Assembly: GCF_009832905.1 (NCBI RefSeq)
Contig: NZ_CP047135.1
Location: forward strand, 2,272,001-2,336,000
DNA length: 64,000 nt
DNA from: Stenotrophomonas sp. 364
Lineage (GTDB): Bacteria > Pseudomonadota > Gammaproteobacteria > Xanthomonadales > Xanthomonadaceae
Direction of reading: 5' to 3'
Below, in pieces: positions 30,652 to 39,785 of this stretch. The notes beneath the pieces are model-generated. The model ran no database searches, was not told where the DNA came from, and saw nothing but the letters and a program-made list of their open reading frames with translations. A program made the position numbers and the translations under genes. The stretch's first letter is position 1, and each line of letters opens with the position of its first letter.

Positions 30652-31012
30652 GCCCCTTCGCGTTTTGATGGTCGAAGACCAGCAGGATCTACGCGAGCTG
30701 ATCGGCCAGGCACTGGAGGATTTCGGCATCGAAATCCACACTGCCGACGATGGCCAGACTGCATTGCGCCTGTTGCGCGAACCCGGCAATTTCGACGTGG
30801 TGTTCAGCGACATCAGCATGCCCAATGGCATCAGCGGGGTGGAACTGAGCGCGCACGTGGCCGAAGCCTTGCCCAACGCGCGCATGATCCTGGCGTCCGG
30901 GTATGCGCGCTCGCAGCTGCCGCCGCTGCCCGATCACGTGGAATTTCTGCCCAAGCCGTACCGCCTGCGGCAGCTGGTGGCACTGTTGCAGGCCCCTGCC
31001 CCGGCGCACTGA
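30644..31012 (+). CDS. single-domain response regulator
   Basis: 122 residues from ATG 30644, which lies 8 nt inside the end of the PAS kinase gene. It is only a receiver: acidic pair in RVLMVEDQQDLRELIG, acceptor Asp in VVFSDISMPNGISG, Ser in ILASGYARS and Lys in FLPKPYR. There is no output domain, so it works by protein contact or as a phosphorelay step with the upstream kinase. Confidence 0.9.
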   Translation: MPEPLRVLMVEDQQDLRELIGQALEDFGIEIHTADDGQTALRLLREPGNFDVVFSDISMPNGISGVELSAHVAEALPNARMILASGYARSQLPPLPDHVEFLPKPYRLRQLVALLQAPAPAH

Positions 31013-31137
31013 TCGACCGCGACGCGTTTCCGGCGTTTGGTAGACGGTGTATTTCCCGGCGCGCCTGGCAGCGCAGGAAGGCGGGTATCCCGCAGGGACG
31101 GCGACGGCGCGATAATGCAGCGCAATCCCTTCCCGTG

Positions 31138-31386
31138 ATGCCCATGACCGATCTCAGCCCCCTGCCCGCATTGCCCTTGGGCCACTACCGCCACTTCAAG
31201 GGCGGCAACTACCAGGTGTTGGGCGTGGTGCGCCACAGCGAGACCCTGGAGCCGATGGTGCTGTACCGCCCGCTGGACAACGACGTCGGCGCCTGGGTGC
31301 GCCCCCATGCCATGTTTGTGGCCGACGTCGAAGTAGACGGGCAACGGCAGCCGCGCTTTGCACGCGTAGACGACGCCCGCCGCTAG
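31138..31386 (+). CDS. DUF1653 family protein
   Basis: 82 residues if ATG 31138 is used; GTG 31135 and ATG 31144 are equally possible and none has a clear Shine-Dalgarno. The sequence GHYRHFKGGNYQVLGVVRHS, followed by PMVLYRPL and WVRPHAMFVADVEVDGQ, is the DUF1653 pattern. These small proteins are cytoplasmic and of unknown function. The gene ends 8 bp before the convergent GAF gene. Confidence 0.85.
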   Translation: MPMTDLSPLPALPLGHYRHFKGGNYQVLGVVRHSETLEPMVLYRPLDNDVGAWVRPHAMFVADVEVDGQRQPRFARVDDARR

Positions 31387-31394
31387 GCCGCCCG

Positions 31395-32378
31395 TCAGCC
31401 CGGCAGCAGGCTCAATGCACGGATCCGCTGTGCGGCTTCCTGAAGTGGCGACGATGGCTGCGCGCTGGCGGCGATGCCGGCGGCAGCGTCGGCCACCGCC
31501 TGCAACGCAGCCTGGAGGGTCTGTGACGCATCGCCGCCGACCTGCGCATCATCCAGTTCCATCTGCGCGCCAATCCACGCGGCCAGCACTTCAAAGCACT
31601 TCACACTGAGGGCATCCAGCTGCGACGGGCGCGGGTCCAGCGCACACAGCGTGCCGAAGAAGCTGCCGTCACGCCGGAACATCGGTACCGACAGGTAGCT
31701 TTCAAAGCCGTAGATCGCCGGCGTGGGATGGGTGGAGAACACCGGGTGGGCACTGGCGTGGTCGAACTGCACCGTGCGCTGGTGCTGGCGGATCTCGTCG
31801 CAGATGGTGGTTTCCAGCACCAGGTCCTGGCCCGGTTGCAAGCCGAAGCCCAACAGATCGTGCACGGCGCACGCCGTCCAGCGCTCGGCGGTGACCCGCG
31901 CGACCGCGACAAAGCCCATGCCGGTCAGGCGGCTGGCCAATTCCAGCAGGGCCGGCAGGGCCGGCAACTGCAACAGCGCGGCGACATCGGCCATGCGCGG
32001 ATCCTGCGAGACCACCATTGGCGCCAACGGCGGGGCCGCCAGTGCGAGGTCGTCCATCGGATGTTCGAGCGCGGCCATGCGTGCAGACAGCACCCTGGCC
32101 GTGACCAGGTCGAACAGTTCCCGAACGGCGGCCGACAACCCGCGCCCATCGCGGATATCCCCGACAAAGTGGATGCCCTGCCCCACCAGGCGCAGTTGTT
32201 CGACGCCGTGGTCCAGCCGCAAGGTCGGCCAGGCCAGGCGATCCAGGACCCGCATCCAGTCATCGCCAGGGGTCGTGTCGAGCAACGCACTGACGATCAC
32301 CCGCGATGGCCCCGGACCGTCCTTCAGGCCAGGCAGGTCAAAGCCGACCACAGTGGGAAAGCCAGAGGCTGTGTACAT
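31395..32378 (-). CDS. GAF-domain protein
   Basis: 327 residues from ATG 32378, with GAGGA 5 nt upstream. The N-terminal half (residues 1-130) includes PGDDWMRVLDRLAWPTLRLD and an Asp-rich HPMDDLALAAPP stretch, not assigned to a family. Residues about 140-280 form a GAF domain: ERWTACAVHDLLGFGLQPGQ, TICDEIRQ, YLSVPMFRRDGSFFGTLCAL. No kinase, cyclase or DNA-binding domain follows; the tail is Ala/Gln-rich and helical. It likely senses a small molecule and passes the signal by protein contact, possibly to the neighbouring kinases. Ligand unknown. Confidence 0.8.
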   Translation of the reverse strand: MYTASGFPTVVGFDLPGLKDGPGPSRVIVSALLDTTPGDDWMRVLDRLAWPTLRLDHGVEQLRLVGQGIHFVGDIRDGRGLSAAVRELFDLVTARVLSARMAALEHPMDDLALAAPPLAPMVVSQDPRMADVAALLQLPALPALLELASRLTGMGFVAVARVTAERWTACAVHDLLGFGLQPGQDLVLETTICDEIRQHQRTVQFDHASAHPVFSTHPTPAIYGFESYLSVPMFRRDGSFFGTLCALDPRPSQLDALSVKCFEVLAAWIGAQMELDDAQVGGDASQTLQAALQAVADAAAGIAASAQPSSPLQEAAQRIRALSLLPG

Positions 32379-32629
32379 CGCGTTCCTCGATGGGGCGGCG
32401 TGGGCCCCGGTGCAGGCGCACCCGCCACATCGGGGGTGCAGGCGGTCTATTGTCGCACGATACTGCGAGACAGCTCGTGCGGCGCCTCACATTCCTGCTT
32501 CACGTCCGCGCATGGAGCGGCGGCGCATCACAGTATCCCACCCGGCCGCACGACAGAATCACGGAATTGCTGCGTCGCAGCAGTACAATGCCCGGCTCCC
32601 CGTTGCAACGCACCCGCCAACGCACTCGC

Positions 32630-33844
32630 ATGAGCCTTTCGATTGCCCCCCTGGCCGCGCGCCTGTCCCCGCGCGAGCGCACCTTCATCCTGCTGGCGCT
32701 GTCGCTGGGCGGGTTCGCCATCGGCACCAGTGAGTTCGCCAGCATGGGCCTGATGCTGGAGATCAGCCGCGGCCTGTCGATCAGCGAAACCCAGGTGGGG
32801 CACCTGATCAGTGCCTATGCCATTGGCGTGGTGGTAGGTGCACCGGTATTGGCCTTCGCCGGCGCCGGGTATGCCCGGCGCACGCTGCTGCTGGGGCTGA
32901 TGGGCTTCTATGCGGTGGGCAACCTGGCCAGCGCGCTGGCCCCCAATTACAGCACCATGCTGGTGGCCCGGTTCGTGGCCGGGCTGCCGCACGGCGCCTA
33001 TTTCGGCGTGGCGATGCTGGTGGCCGCGGCCATCAGCCCGCCGGCACAGCGCGGCGCGGCGATGTCCAAGGTGCTGCTGGGCCTGTCGGTGGCGATCCTG
33101 GTGGGCAACCCACTCACCACCTGGCTGGGCCAGCAGTTCAGCTGGCGCACCGCCTTCGCGCTGGTCAGCGTGCTGGCCAGCGCCACCGTGGTGATGATTG
33201 CGCGCTACCTGCTGCCCGACCCCGATGAAGTGCGCACCTCGCCGATGCGCGAACTACGCGCGTTCAACCGCACGCAGGTGTGGCTGGCGCTGGCGATCGG
33301 CTCGGTGGGCTTTGCCGGCATGTTCTGCGTGTTCACCTACCTGGCGCCGACGCTGGTGCAGGTAACCGGCCTGGCCGAATCCTGGATGCCGCTGGCGGTG
33401 GGCATCTTCGGCATCGGCGCGATCATCGGCAACGTTGCCGGTGGCTGGCTGGTGGACCGCTTCCACTTCCGTGCGGCGGCGCTGGTGCTGGTGTGGTCGA
33501 TCGTGGTGCTGCTGGCCTACCCGTTGGCGGCGCAGTCGGTGTGGACCATTTTCCCGATGATCATCGCCGTGGGCACCATGGGCGCCCTGGCCGCGGTGCT
33601 GCAGACCCGCCTGATGGACGTGGCCGGCGAAGCGCAGACGCTGGCGGCCGCGTCCAACCATGCCGCGTTCAATACCGCCAATGCACTGGGCCCGTGGCTC
33701 GGTGGCATGGCCATCGGCGCCGGCTTCAGCCCTGCCACCACCGGTTACGTCGGTGCGGCAACGGCGTTGGGCGGCCTGCTGCTGTGGGGCGTTGCGGTGC
33801 TGGTGGACCGTCGTTCGCGCAGCGCGGTGGCCTGCGAGGGCTGA
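32630..33844 (+). CDS. MFS transporter, DHA1 family exporter
   Basis: 404 residues from ATG 32630; the long frame upstream reads as non-coding. Twelve hydrophobic helices are evident. FILLALSLGGFAIGTSEFAS and the GLPHGAYFGVAMLVAA segment match the AraJ/NepI group of drug-H+ antiporter-type exporters. It would move a small molecule, such as a sugar, nucleoside or drug, out across the inner membrane with protons. The substrate cannot be named. It is divergent from the GAF gene. Confidence 0.9.
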   Translation: MSLSIAPLAARLSPRERTFILLALSLGGFAIGTSEFASMGLMLEISRGLSISETQVGHLISAYAIGVVVGAPVLAFAGAGYARRTLLLGLMGFYAVGNLASALAPNYSTMLVARFVAGLPHGAYFGVAMLVAAAISPPAQRGAAMSKVLLGLSVAILVGNPLTTWLGQQFSWRTAFALVSVLASATVVMIARYLLPDPDEVRTSPMRELRAFNRTQVWLALAIGSVGFAGMFCVFTYLAPTLVQVTGLAESWMPLAVGIFGIGAIIGNVAGGWLVDRFHFRAAALVLVWSIVVLLAYPLAAQSVWTIFPMIIAVGTMGALAAVLQTRLMDVAGEAQTLAAASNHAAFNTANALGPWLGGMAIGAGFSPATTGYVGAATALGGLLLWGVAVLVDRRSRSAVACEG

Positions 33845-33870
33845 CCCCAGGCCGCGCAAGAGGAAGGCGC

Positions 33871-33890
33871 GCCCGGGTAAACTCCCGGGC
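33871..33890 (+). terminator. weak hairpin after the MFS gene
   Basis: GCCCGGG (33871-33877) and CCCGGGC (33884-33890) pair around TAAACT. No T run follows, so it may only be a 3' hairpin between the MFS gene and the dispanin-like gene. Confidence 0.3.
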
Positions 33891-33911
33891 CCTTCGAATA
33901 TGGATGGTGCA

Positions 33912-34178
33912 ATGAACACGGCTACGCCACCGGCCAACGCGCCCAAGGACCACATGGCGCTCGCGGTGATCAGCATCATCTGCGGGTTCCCGCCGTTCGG
34001 CATCGTCGCCACGATCCACGCCAACCGCGTGGGCTCGCATCGACTGGCCGGCAACATGGCCCTGGCCACCGCCGCTTCGCGCAAGGCGCTGCGCTGGTCG
34101 ATCGCCTCGCTGGTCGCCATTCCCCTGCTGGGCGTAGTGCTGATCGGGTATGGTCTGCTGCTTCGCGTAATGGGTTGA
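33912..34178 (+). CDS. small CD225/dispanin-like membrane protein
   Basis: 88 residues from ATG 33912, with GGATGG 5-6 nt upstream; ATG 33900 is in frame. DHMALAVISIICGFPPFGIV, then a polar stretch with ASRKALRWS and a second helix SIASLVAIPLLGVVLIGYGL, give the CD225/dispanin layout: a re-entrant half-helix, a conserved loop and a C-terminal transmembrane helix. Function in bacteria is unknown. It lies 12 bp before helD and may be co-transcribed with it. Confidence 0.75.
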   Translation: MNTATPPANAPKDHMALAVISIICGFPPFGIVATIHANRVGSHRLAGNMALATAASRKALRWSIASLVAIPLLGVVLIGYGLLLRVMG

Positions 34179-34190
34179 GGCGTTGGCGGA

Positions 34191-36893
34191 ATGACGCAGT
34201 ACTGGGAGCCCTCGCCGCAGGGACGACGCATCACACAGTCGCCCGCGTGGCGGCTGCAGCTGGGCGCATCGCAGATCACGCTGGAGGTTGACGGGCACCT
34301 GCACCGGGCGCCGCTGCGTGCCACGTCCATAGCGTTCAAGCGCGGTCTGTTCTGGACCGGGCTGACCCTGTTTGCCGACGATGCAACGGTGCAGGTGGAC
34401 GGGCTGCCCAATGCGCAGCTTGCCCCACTGCAGGCCGCGCTTGCGCAGCGCCTGGCCCCCGATGCCGCTGACCACCCGGTGCAGGTCATGCGCGACGCGC
34501 TGGTGCGCATTGGCGACTGGCTCGACGAGGCCGATGCCGCATTGGCGCAGGCCGACCACCAGCACCGCTGGTTCACCACCGAACACCAGCACGCCCTGCT
34601 GCAGCGGCGCCCGGTGTTGGCGTTGGATGATGATGCGCTGTGGGCGGTGTTCGACGATCCGGACCTGCGCAGCCGCCTGCCCGGCGAGGCGTCGCGGATC
34701 GAAGACGACCTCAGCCGCTGGTGCAGCGACTGGCCCGCATTCTGGGCGGCCCGCAACGCAGCCCACGTCCAGCGCGAAGGCGCTGCGGCCGCATCCCTGT
34801 TGGACAGCGTGGAACAGCGCCCGCTCACCGGCGAACAGCGGCAGGCGGTATTGTGCTTCGACAGCCGCGTACTGGTGGTGGCCGCCGCCGGCTCGGGCAA
34901 GACCGCCACGATGGTGGCCAAGGCGGCCTATGCGGTGGACCGTGGCCTGGTGGCCGCCGAGCAGATCGTGATGCTGGCCTTCAACAAGGAGGCTGCCAGC
35001 GAACTGCAGCAGCGGGCCGACCAGGCCTTCCAACGGCTGGGACTGGACGGCGATGGCGTGCAGGCGCGCACCTTCCACGCGCTGGGCCGGCAGATCATCG
35101 GCCAGGCCACCGGGCGCTTCCCGAACGTGCCCGACTGGGCGGTGGACGCCAGCCAGGGCCTGGAGCGGCTGGCCGACCTGGTGGACCAGCTCAAGGACCG
35201 CTCGCATGCGTTCCGGACCCAGTGGGACCTGTTCCGGTTGGTGTTCGGGCGCGATCTGGTCACGCAGGGCAGCGCGCCCGTCGCCGATGGCTGGGAGGCC
35301 GATGGACGCGGCTACGTGCACAGCCTCAACGGCGAGCGCGTGCAGGACATCGAGGCCTGCCTGGTGGCCGACTGGCTGTTCTACAACGGGGTGGGCTACC
35401 GCTACGAACGCGGTGATCATTTCGACCCCGGCACCGACCGTCACGTGGCCGGCGCTGCGAGCTTCCACTACGCCGGTACTGCGCTGCGGCACGAACACCG
35501 CAGCGGCGGGCAGGACACCACCGCCCGCGACCGCACCGACACGCTTCACACCGATTCGGCCGCGTTGCGCAGCGGCGCGCTGTTCGACCTGCTCGGCCAG
35601 GCGCTGGGCAGGCACGGGGTGCTGCTGGATCCCAACCCCGACCGCGCGCTGCCCGAGAGTGGCGCGCGGCCCATGCCCGATGCCGAGCTGATCGGTCTGG
35701 TGCGCACCTTCATCAGCCATGCAAAGAGCAACGGACTGGACGTGGAGGACATGGCGCAGCGCCTGCGTGCGATGCCCGAGGACCAGTTCAAGCACCGGCA
35801 TCGCCTGTTCCTGGCGCTGGCCGCGCCGATCCTGCAGGCGTGGGACGACGCGCTGGCGGCCGAGCATGCCATCGACTTCGAGGACATGCTCAACCAGGCC
35901 GCCGAGCTGCTGGAAAGTGGGCGTTATGCATCGCCCTACCAGCTGGTGATGGCCGATGAATTCCAGGACGCCTCGCGCGCCCGTGCGCGCCTGTGCCGGG
36001 CGCTGGTGCAGGCGCCGGGACGGCACCTGTTTGCGGTGGGCGACGACTGGCAGTCGATCAACCGGTTCGCCGGCGCGGATGTGTCGGTGATGACCGGTTT
36101 CGTGGACTGGTTCGGGCACGGCCAGGTGCTGAAGCTGGAGCAGACCTTCCGCTGCCCGCAGGCGCTGTGCGATGTGTCCAGCCGCTTCATCAGCCGGAAC
36201 CCGGCGCAGATCGGCAAACAGGTGCGGTCGCAGACCCCTGCCCAGGGACCGGCACTGCAGGCCTTCCAGGTCGCCAGCCGCGACCAGCTGCGCGATGCCG
36301 TGGGCCAGTACCTGCAGCAGCTGCAGCGCCAGCTGCTCAGTGGCGAGCGCACGCCGGGACGCAGCGGCAAGCTGTCGGTGTTCGTGCTGGGCCGGTACAA
36401 CGCCGACCGCGCCTTCGTGCCGCCCGATTGGCAGGCGCGCTTTGGCCAGCAGCTGGAGGTGCGCTTCTTGACCGCGCACCGGGCCAAGGGCGCCGAAGCC
36501 GATGTGGTGATCCTGCCGGCCATGCTGGAGCGCAGCTTCCCCAACGCCCGCGCCGACGACCCGGTGCTGGCGCTGGCCATGCCTCACGCCGACACCTGGC
36601 CGCTGGGTGAGGAGCGCCGCCTGTTCTACGTGGCCGTGACCCGCGCGCGGCGCACGGTGGCGATGTTCAGCGTGCGTGGCCGGCGCTCGGCGTTCCTCAC
36701 CGAGCTGGTGCAGGACGGCGCGGTGCAGGTAACAGCGCTGGATGGCAAGGCGATCCACGAACAGCCCTGCCCGGCCTGCGATGGCGGGGTGATCGTACAG
36801 CGCAGCGGTGCCTACGGCAGCTTCCAGTCCTGCTCGGGCTACCCACGCTGCCAGTACAAGCCGCGCCAGCCAGCGGGGCCCGTCACGCGCTGA
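34191..36893 (+). CDS. helD: UvrD/Rep-family helicase, helicase IV-like
   Basis: 900 residues from ATG 34191. An N-terminal domain of about 200 residues precedes the superfamily 1A core: Walker A VVAAAGSGKTATMVAKAA, motif II MADEFQDASRARA, motif III VGDDWQSINRFAGAD, motif IV QTFRCPQ, and the C-terminal YVAVTRARRTV. The tail has a topoisomerase-like zinc ribbon, CPACDGGVIVQRSGAYGSFQ followed by SCSGYPRCQY. The N-terminus and core match E. coli helicase IV (684 residues), but this protein is about 200 residues longer, with a polar insertion around residues 400-480. It unwinds DNA 3' to 5'. Confidence 0.88.
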   Translation: MTQYWEPSPQGRRITQSPAWRLQLGASQITLEVDGHLHRAPLRATSIAFKRGLFWTGLTLFADDATVQVDGLPNAQLAPLQAALAQRLAPDAADHPVQVMRDALVRIGDWLDEADAALAQADHQHRWFTTEHQHALLQRRPVLALDDDALWAVFDDPDLRSRLPGEASRIEDDLSRWCSDWPAFWAARNAAHVQREGAAAASLLDSVEQRPLTGEQRQAVLCFDSRVLVVAAAGSGKTATMVAKAAYAVDRGLVAAEQIVMLAFNKEAASELQQRADQAFQRLGLDGDGVQARTFHALGRQIIGQATGRFPNVPDWAVDASQGLERLADLVDQLKDRSHAFRTQWDLFRLVFGRDLVTQGSAPVADGWEADGRGYVHSLNGERVQDIEACLVADWLFYNGVGYRYERGDHFDPGTDRHVAGAASFHYAGTALRHEHRSGGQDTTARDRTDTLHTDSAALRSGALFDLLGQALGRHGVLLDPNPDRALPESGARPMPDAELIGLVRTFISHAKSNGLDVEDMAQRLRAMPEDQFKHRHRLFLALAAPILQAWDDALAAEHAIDFEDMLNQAAELLESGRYASPYQLVMADEFQDASRARARLCRALVQAPGRHLFAVGDDWQSINRFAGADVSVMTGFVDWFGHGQVLKLEQTFRCPQALCDVSSRFISRNPAQIGKQVRSQTPAQGPALQAFQVASRDQLRDAVGQYLQQLQRQLLSGERTPGRSGKLSVFVLGRYNADRAFVPPDWQARFGQQLEVRFLTAHRAKGAEADVVILPAMLERSFPNARADDPVLALAMPHADTWPLGEERRLFYVAVTRARRTVAMFSVRGRRSAFLTELVQDGAVQVTALDGKAIHEQPCPACDGGVIVQRSGAYGSFQSCSGYPRCQYKPRQPAGPVTR

Positions 36894-36929
36894 CGGGCCG
36901 CCGGCCGGATGCGGCGCAGCCAGGCCGTG

Positions 36930-37517
36930 CTAGCGAAGGCCGTCGGTTGCGGTGTCGCTTGGCGCGCGCTCCGGTGCGTACTTGCGCTCGATGCTCGCTT
37001 CTCGATCCCGGCGCTGCTCGGAACAGCGTTGCTGTGCCGTGGCAAGGCTGGTGTCCGCACTGCGGCGTTCGGCGCTGATCGACTGCTCCAGGCTGGCCAC
37101 CTGCGCGCGCACGCCGGCCTCGCGCGTGGCCGCGGCCAGTGCATCTTCATCGGTTTGGCCCAGCTGCTGATTCAGCGCGGCCACCTGGCGCTGGTAGGTC
37201 TGGATGCGCCGATCGGCCGCTCCCTGGATGTTCGACTGCCCTGCGTTAAGGCAGTTGCGCTCGGCAATGAAGGCATCGGACAGGTCGGTGGAACGGAATA
37301 CCGCCGCGTGCGTTGCCGTCTCGCCCGGTGTACGGGTGGCCGCCCGATGCGCGCGTACGGTGACCTCCTTGGCGCCGGCGCCGCACGGCTGTTGCGCGTA
37401 CACGGTTTCACCCTTGCTGCCGGTGCACTTGTACACCTGGGCCTGGGCAGGGGCGGCCGCCGCGAACGCCCCGGCCGCGCATGCCAGCGCCGCGCCCCAC
37501 CATTGCTTTCCGTCCAT
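36930..37517 (-). CDS. DUF4124-domain periplasmic protein
   Basis: 195 residues from ATG 37517 with GGAG upstream. A signal peptide (WGAALACAAGAFAAAAPAQA) precedes a DUF4124 core: QVYKCTGSKGETVYAQQPC, with a Cys pair likely to form a disulfide. The rest is a predicted coiled coil (IQTYQRQVAALNQQLG, VRAQVASLEQSISAERR). The family is periplasmic and of unknown function. It converges on helD with 36 bp between stops and diverges from the hydrolase gene. Confidence 0.85.
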   Translation of the reverse strand: MDGKQWWGAALACAAGAFAAAAPAQAQVYKCTGSKGETVYAQQPCGAGAKEVTVRAHRAATRTPGETATHAAVFRSTDLSDAFIAERNCLNAGQSNIQGAADRRIQTYQRQVAALNQQLGQTDEDALAAATREAGVRAQVASLEQSISAERRSADTSLATAQQRCSEQRRDREASIERKYAPERAPSDTATDGLR

Positions 37518-37648
37518 GAATGCACTCCGCCGTGCTTGTTGGAGGACCATTCTTGACCGCGGGCGCGCGAACGCACCAGTACCGTCGTCCCGATTCGTGC
37601 GTGCGGTTATGCTCCAGCCAGACAGCCCTGCCCACCAGGACAACCGCG

Positions 37649-38731
37649 ATGCGCAGATCGATCTCGCTGGCACTGTTGATTGCGGTGGCCTTGCCGCTGC
37701 CCGGTTGGGCGAAGGCCCCGCCGGGCGACGCACCGCCGCCCGCGCAGACCGGCCAGCTGCAGGGTGCGCCCTGGCGCATCGACGTGCCGACGCGCTGGAA
37801 CGGGGAACTGGTGATGCTCGCGCATGGCTTCGAGCCGGCCGGAACCCCGCGCGCGGCAGTGTGGCCGGCTAACGACGCCACCCCCGCCCTGCTGAAGGCC
37901 GGCTACGCCGTGGCCCAGAGCGGCTACGCCAGCCAGGGCTGGGCGGTAAGCGACGCCATTGCCGACACCGAACGCCTGCGCCAGCACTTCCTGAGCGCGC
38001 ACCCGCGCACGCGGCACAGCTGGGTGCTGGGGTTCTCGATGGGCGGCGCGGTCGCCATTGCCACGCTGGAGCGCTACCCGCAGCACTACGCCGGCGGTGT
38101 GGCATTGTGCGGGGCCAACCTGCCCGGGGAGGTACTGGCCCGCGAAATGCTGACCACGCTGCTTGCCTTCGACACCCTGTTCCCGTCGGCTGCGGGGCTG
38201 CCGGCGGACGGGCTGGCCTCGACGGCCGCAGCCACGCTGCCGCAACAGGCGCTGTACCCGGCGATCGAGGCCGCCGTGCAGTCCCGACCGGCGCTGGCCG
38301 CCACCTTGGCCGCGCGCTTGGAGGTACCGGCCGACCAGCTGGCCGGCACCGTCAGCCTGCACGCGCTGATCTGGCACGACCTGGTCCGGCGCAGCGGCGG
38401 CGTTCCGGTGGGCAACCGCGCCACCGTGTACGCGGGGTTCGGCGATGACGCCGCGTTCAACGCCAGCGTCCGCCGGGTGGATGCCGACCCCGCCGCACAG
38501 GCCCGCCTGCGCCGCCAGCTGGGGTTGAGTGGCGCGCTGCAGCGCCCGCTGGTGATCCAGTACAACCACGATGACCCCACCATCAGCGCGCGCTTTGAAG
38601 GGGTGTACCCCGCGCTGGCCGTCAGTGCCGGGGCCACGCCCCCGCCCACGGTGCTGCCGCGCGCCGGGGAAGGTCATTGCGGCTTCGCCGATAGCGAGGT
38701 GGTGCGTGCGCTGCAGGCCGTGCCGCGCTGA
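37649..38731 (+). CDS. secreted alpha/beta hydrolase
   Basis: 360 residues from ATG 37649, with AGGA 8 nt upstream. A signal peptide (MRRSISLALLIAVALPLPGW AKA) precedes the hydrolase fold. The nucleophile elbow is GFSMGGAVAIATLER, the oxyanion region LVMLAHGFEP, the acid probably in YNHDDPTIS and the His in AGEGHCGFADSE. Substrate unknown. Likely periplasmic or secreted. A pair of REP palindromes follows. Confidence 0.88.
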   Translation: MRRSISLALLIAVALPLPGWAKAPPGDAPPPAQTGQLQGAPWRIDVPTRWNGELVMLAHGFEPAGTPRAAVWPANDATPALLKAGYAVAQSGYASQGWAVSDAIADTERLRQHFLSAHPRTRHSWVLGFSMGGAVAIATLERYPQHYAGGVALCGANLPGEVLAREMLTTLLAFDTLFPSAAGLPADGLASTAAATLPQQALYPAIEAAVQSRPALAATLAARLEVPADQLAGTVSLHALIWHDLVRRSGGVPVGNRATVYAGFGDDAAFNASVRRVDADPAAQARLRRQLGLSGALQRPLVIQYNHDDPTISARFEGVYPALAVSAGATPPPTVLPRAGEGHCGFADSEVVRALQAVPR

Positions 38732-38758
38732 CGGGTGGCGGTGCGGCCCGGCCTCAGG

Positions 38759-38811
38759 GTAGTGCCGGCCGCTGGCCGGCTCCCGGCGATGCGTGGAGCC
38801 GGCCAGCGGCC
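38759..38811. repeat. inverted pair of Stenotrophomonas-type REP palindromes
   Basis: A forward copy at 38759-38781 has the head GTAGT and the stem GCCGGCC/GGCCGGC with loop GCT. A partial inverted copy follows at 38797-38811 (AGCCGGCCAGCGGCC). The pair lies between the hydrolase gene and the unknown ORF at 38866. Confidence 0.85.
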
Positions 38812-38865
38812 TGCGCGGCCAATACCGCTACCATGTAGGGCCCCGGTTGGTGCAGTTGGTTCCAG

Positions 38866-39774
38866 ATGAGTCGCGCAATCACGATGTACACCGCCGTCGG
38901 GTCGCATGGCACCGCGCATGGCATCGCCGGCCTGCAGCAGCGGGTGGACGCGGCGCAGACCTTGCCGGCGCTGTTCTGCGACGGCGAAGGCTGCACCGCG
39001 CAGGTCCGGTTCGTGCCCGAGCACACCCGCACCGGTGCCGATCGCGTGCCCGTCACGATTCCGGCCGGCATCCACCTGGACAAGGACGCCGAGCATGCGC
39101 CGACCTGCCGCTACAACGTTCCCGGTCGCCTGGATGCGCTACTCGCCGGCAACCTCGACCCGGCGCTGCTGCATCGGCTGGACGACGGCCGCGTTGAACT
39201 GCGCATGCTGCCGCTGCACCAGGATCTGAAGCGGGGCGGCGGGACGGCGCTGGAGGCCCACCTGCGCACCGTGAACGCGCTGCTGGTGCTGCGCGCGATG
39301 TGCGACGACGACGCGCTGCTGGATGCCCACGTGGTGCTGCGACTGGGCAAGAAACGGGTGGCGTGGGATGCGTTCTTCTACCCACTGGACCACTACGATG
39401 CGGCCTGGGAGCGAGTGGACGCGGCCAGCAATGAGATTCCGCTGGCACTGTCCGGCACCGTGCGTTCGCACCGGCCAGCGCAACCCGGTGCGGAATTCAG
39501 CACCACGTTCCTGAACTGCGCACCGAAGTACCAGCACACCGGCGTCATGGACGAGCGCGTTTTCGTCGAGGTCAGCGTGGGCCACGACGATGCAGCGTGG
39601 CTGCAGTCGTTCCCGGTGGGCACGCAGGTCGTCATGCTGGGGCTGTGGCGGTTGGGCAGGACCAGCGCCGCGACCCGCCCGCACCCCACCGACCCGCGCC
39701 GCACCATCACCAGCATCACCTACAAACTCGCATTGCGCCCGGTATCGAAACAGCAACTGCTGGCGGTCAGGTAA
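38866..39774 (+). CDS. protein of unknown function with Cys cluster
   Basis: 302 residues from ATG 38866. Near the N-terminus is LFCDGEGCTAQVRFVPEHTR and about 40 residues later HAPTCRYN, a possible zinc site. The central part is acidic and hydrophobic in turn (LVLRAMCDDDALLDAHVVLR). The C-terminal 80 residues (ERVFVEVSVGHDDAAWLQSF, TITSITYKLALRPV) look beta-rich and could be an OB-like fold. No signal peptide or membrane segment. I do not recognise the family. It converges on lhr with an 11-bp gap, in a DNA-repair neighbourhood. Confidence 0.65.
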   Translation: MSRAITMYTAVGSHGTAHGIAGLQQRVDAAQTLPALFCDGEGCTAQVRFVPEHTRTGADRVPVTIPAGIHLDKDAEHAPTCRYNVPGRLDALLAGNLDPALLHRLDDGRVELRMLPLHQDLKRGGGTALEAHLRTVNALLVLRAMCDDDALLDAHVVLRLGKKRVAWDAFFYPLDHYDAAWERVDAASNEIPLALSGTVRSHRPAQPGAEFSTTFLNCAPKYQHTGVMDERVFVEVSVGHDDAAWLQSFPVGTQVVMLGLWRLGRTSAATRPHPTDPRRTITSITYKLALRPVSKQQLLAVR

Positions 39775-39785
39775 ACCGCGCTCGA

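Noticed and set aside
33726..36758. Minus-strand ORF of 1010 codons
   Set aside because: Antisense to helD, which has all helicase motifs; the shadow product has low-complexity composition.
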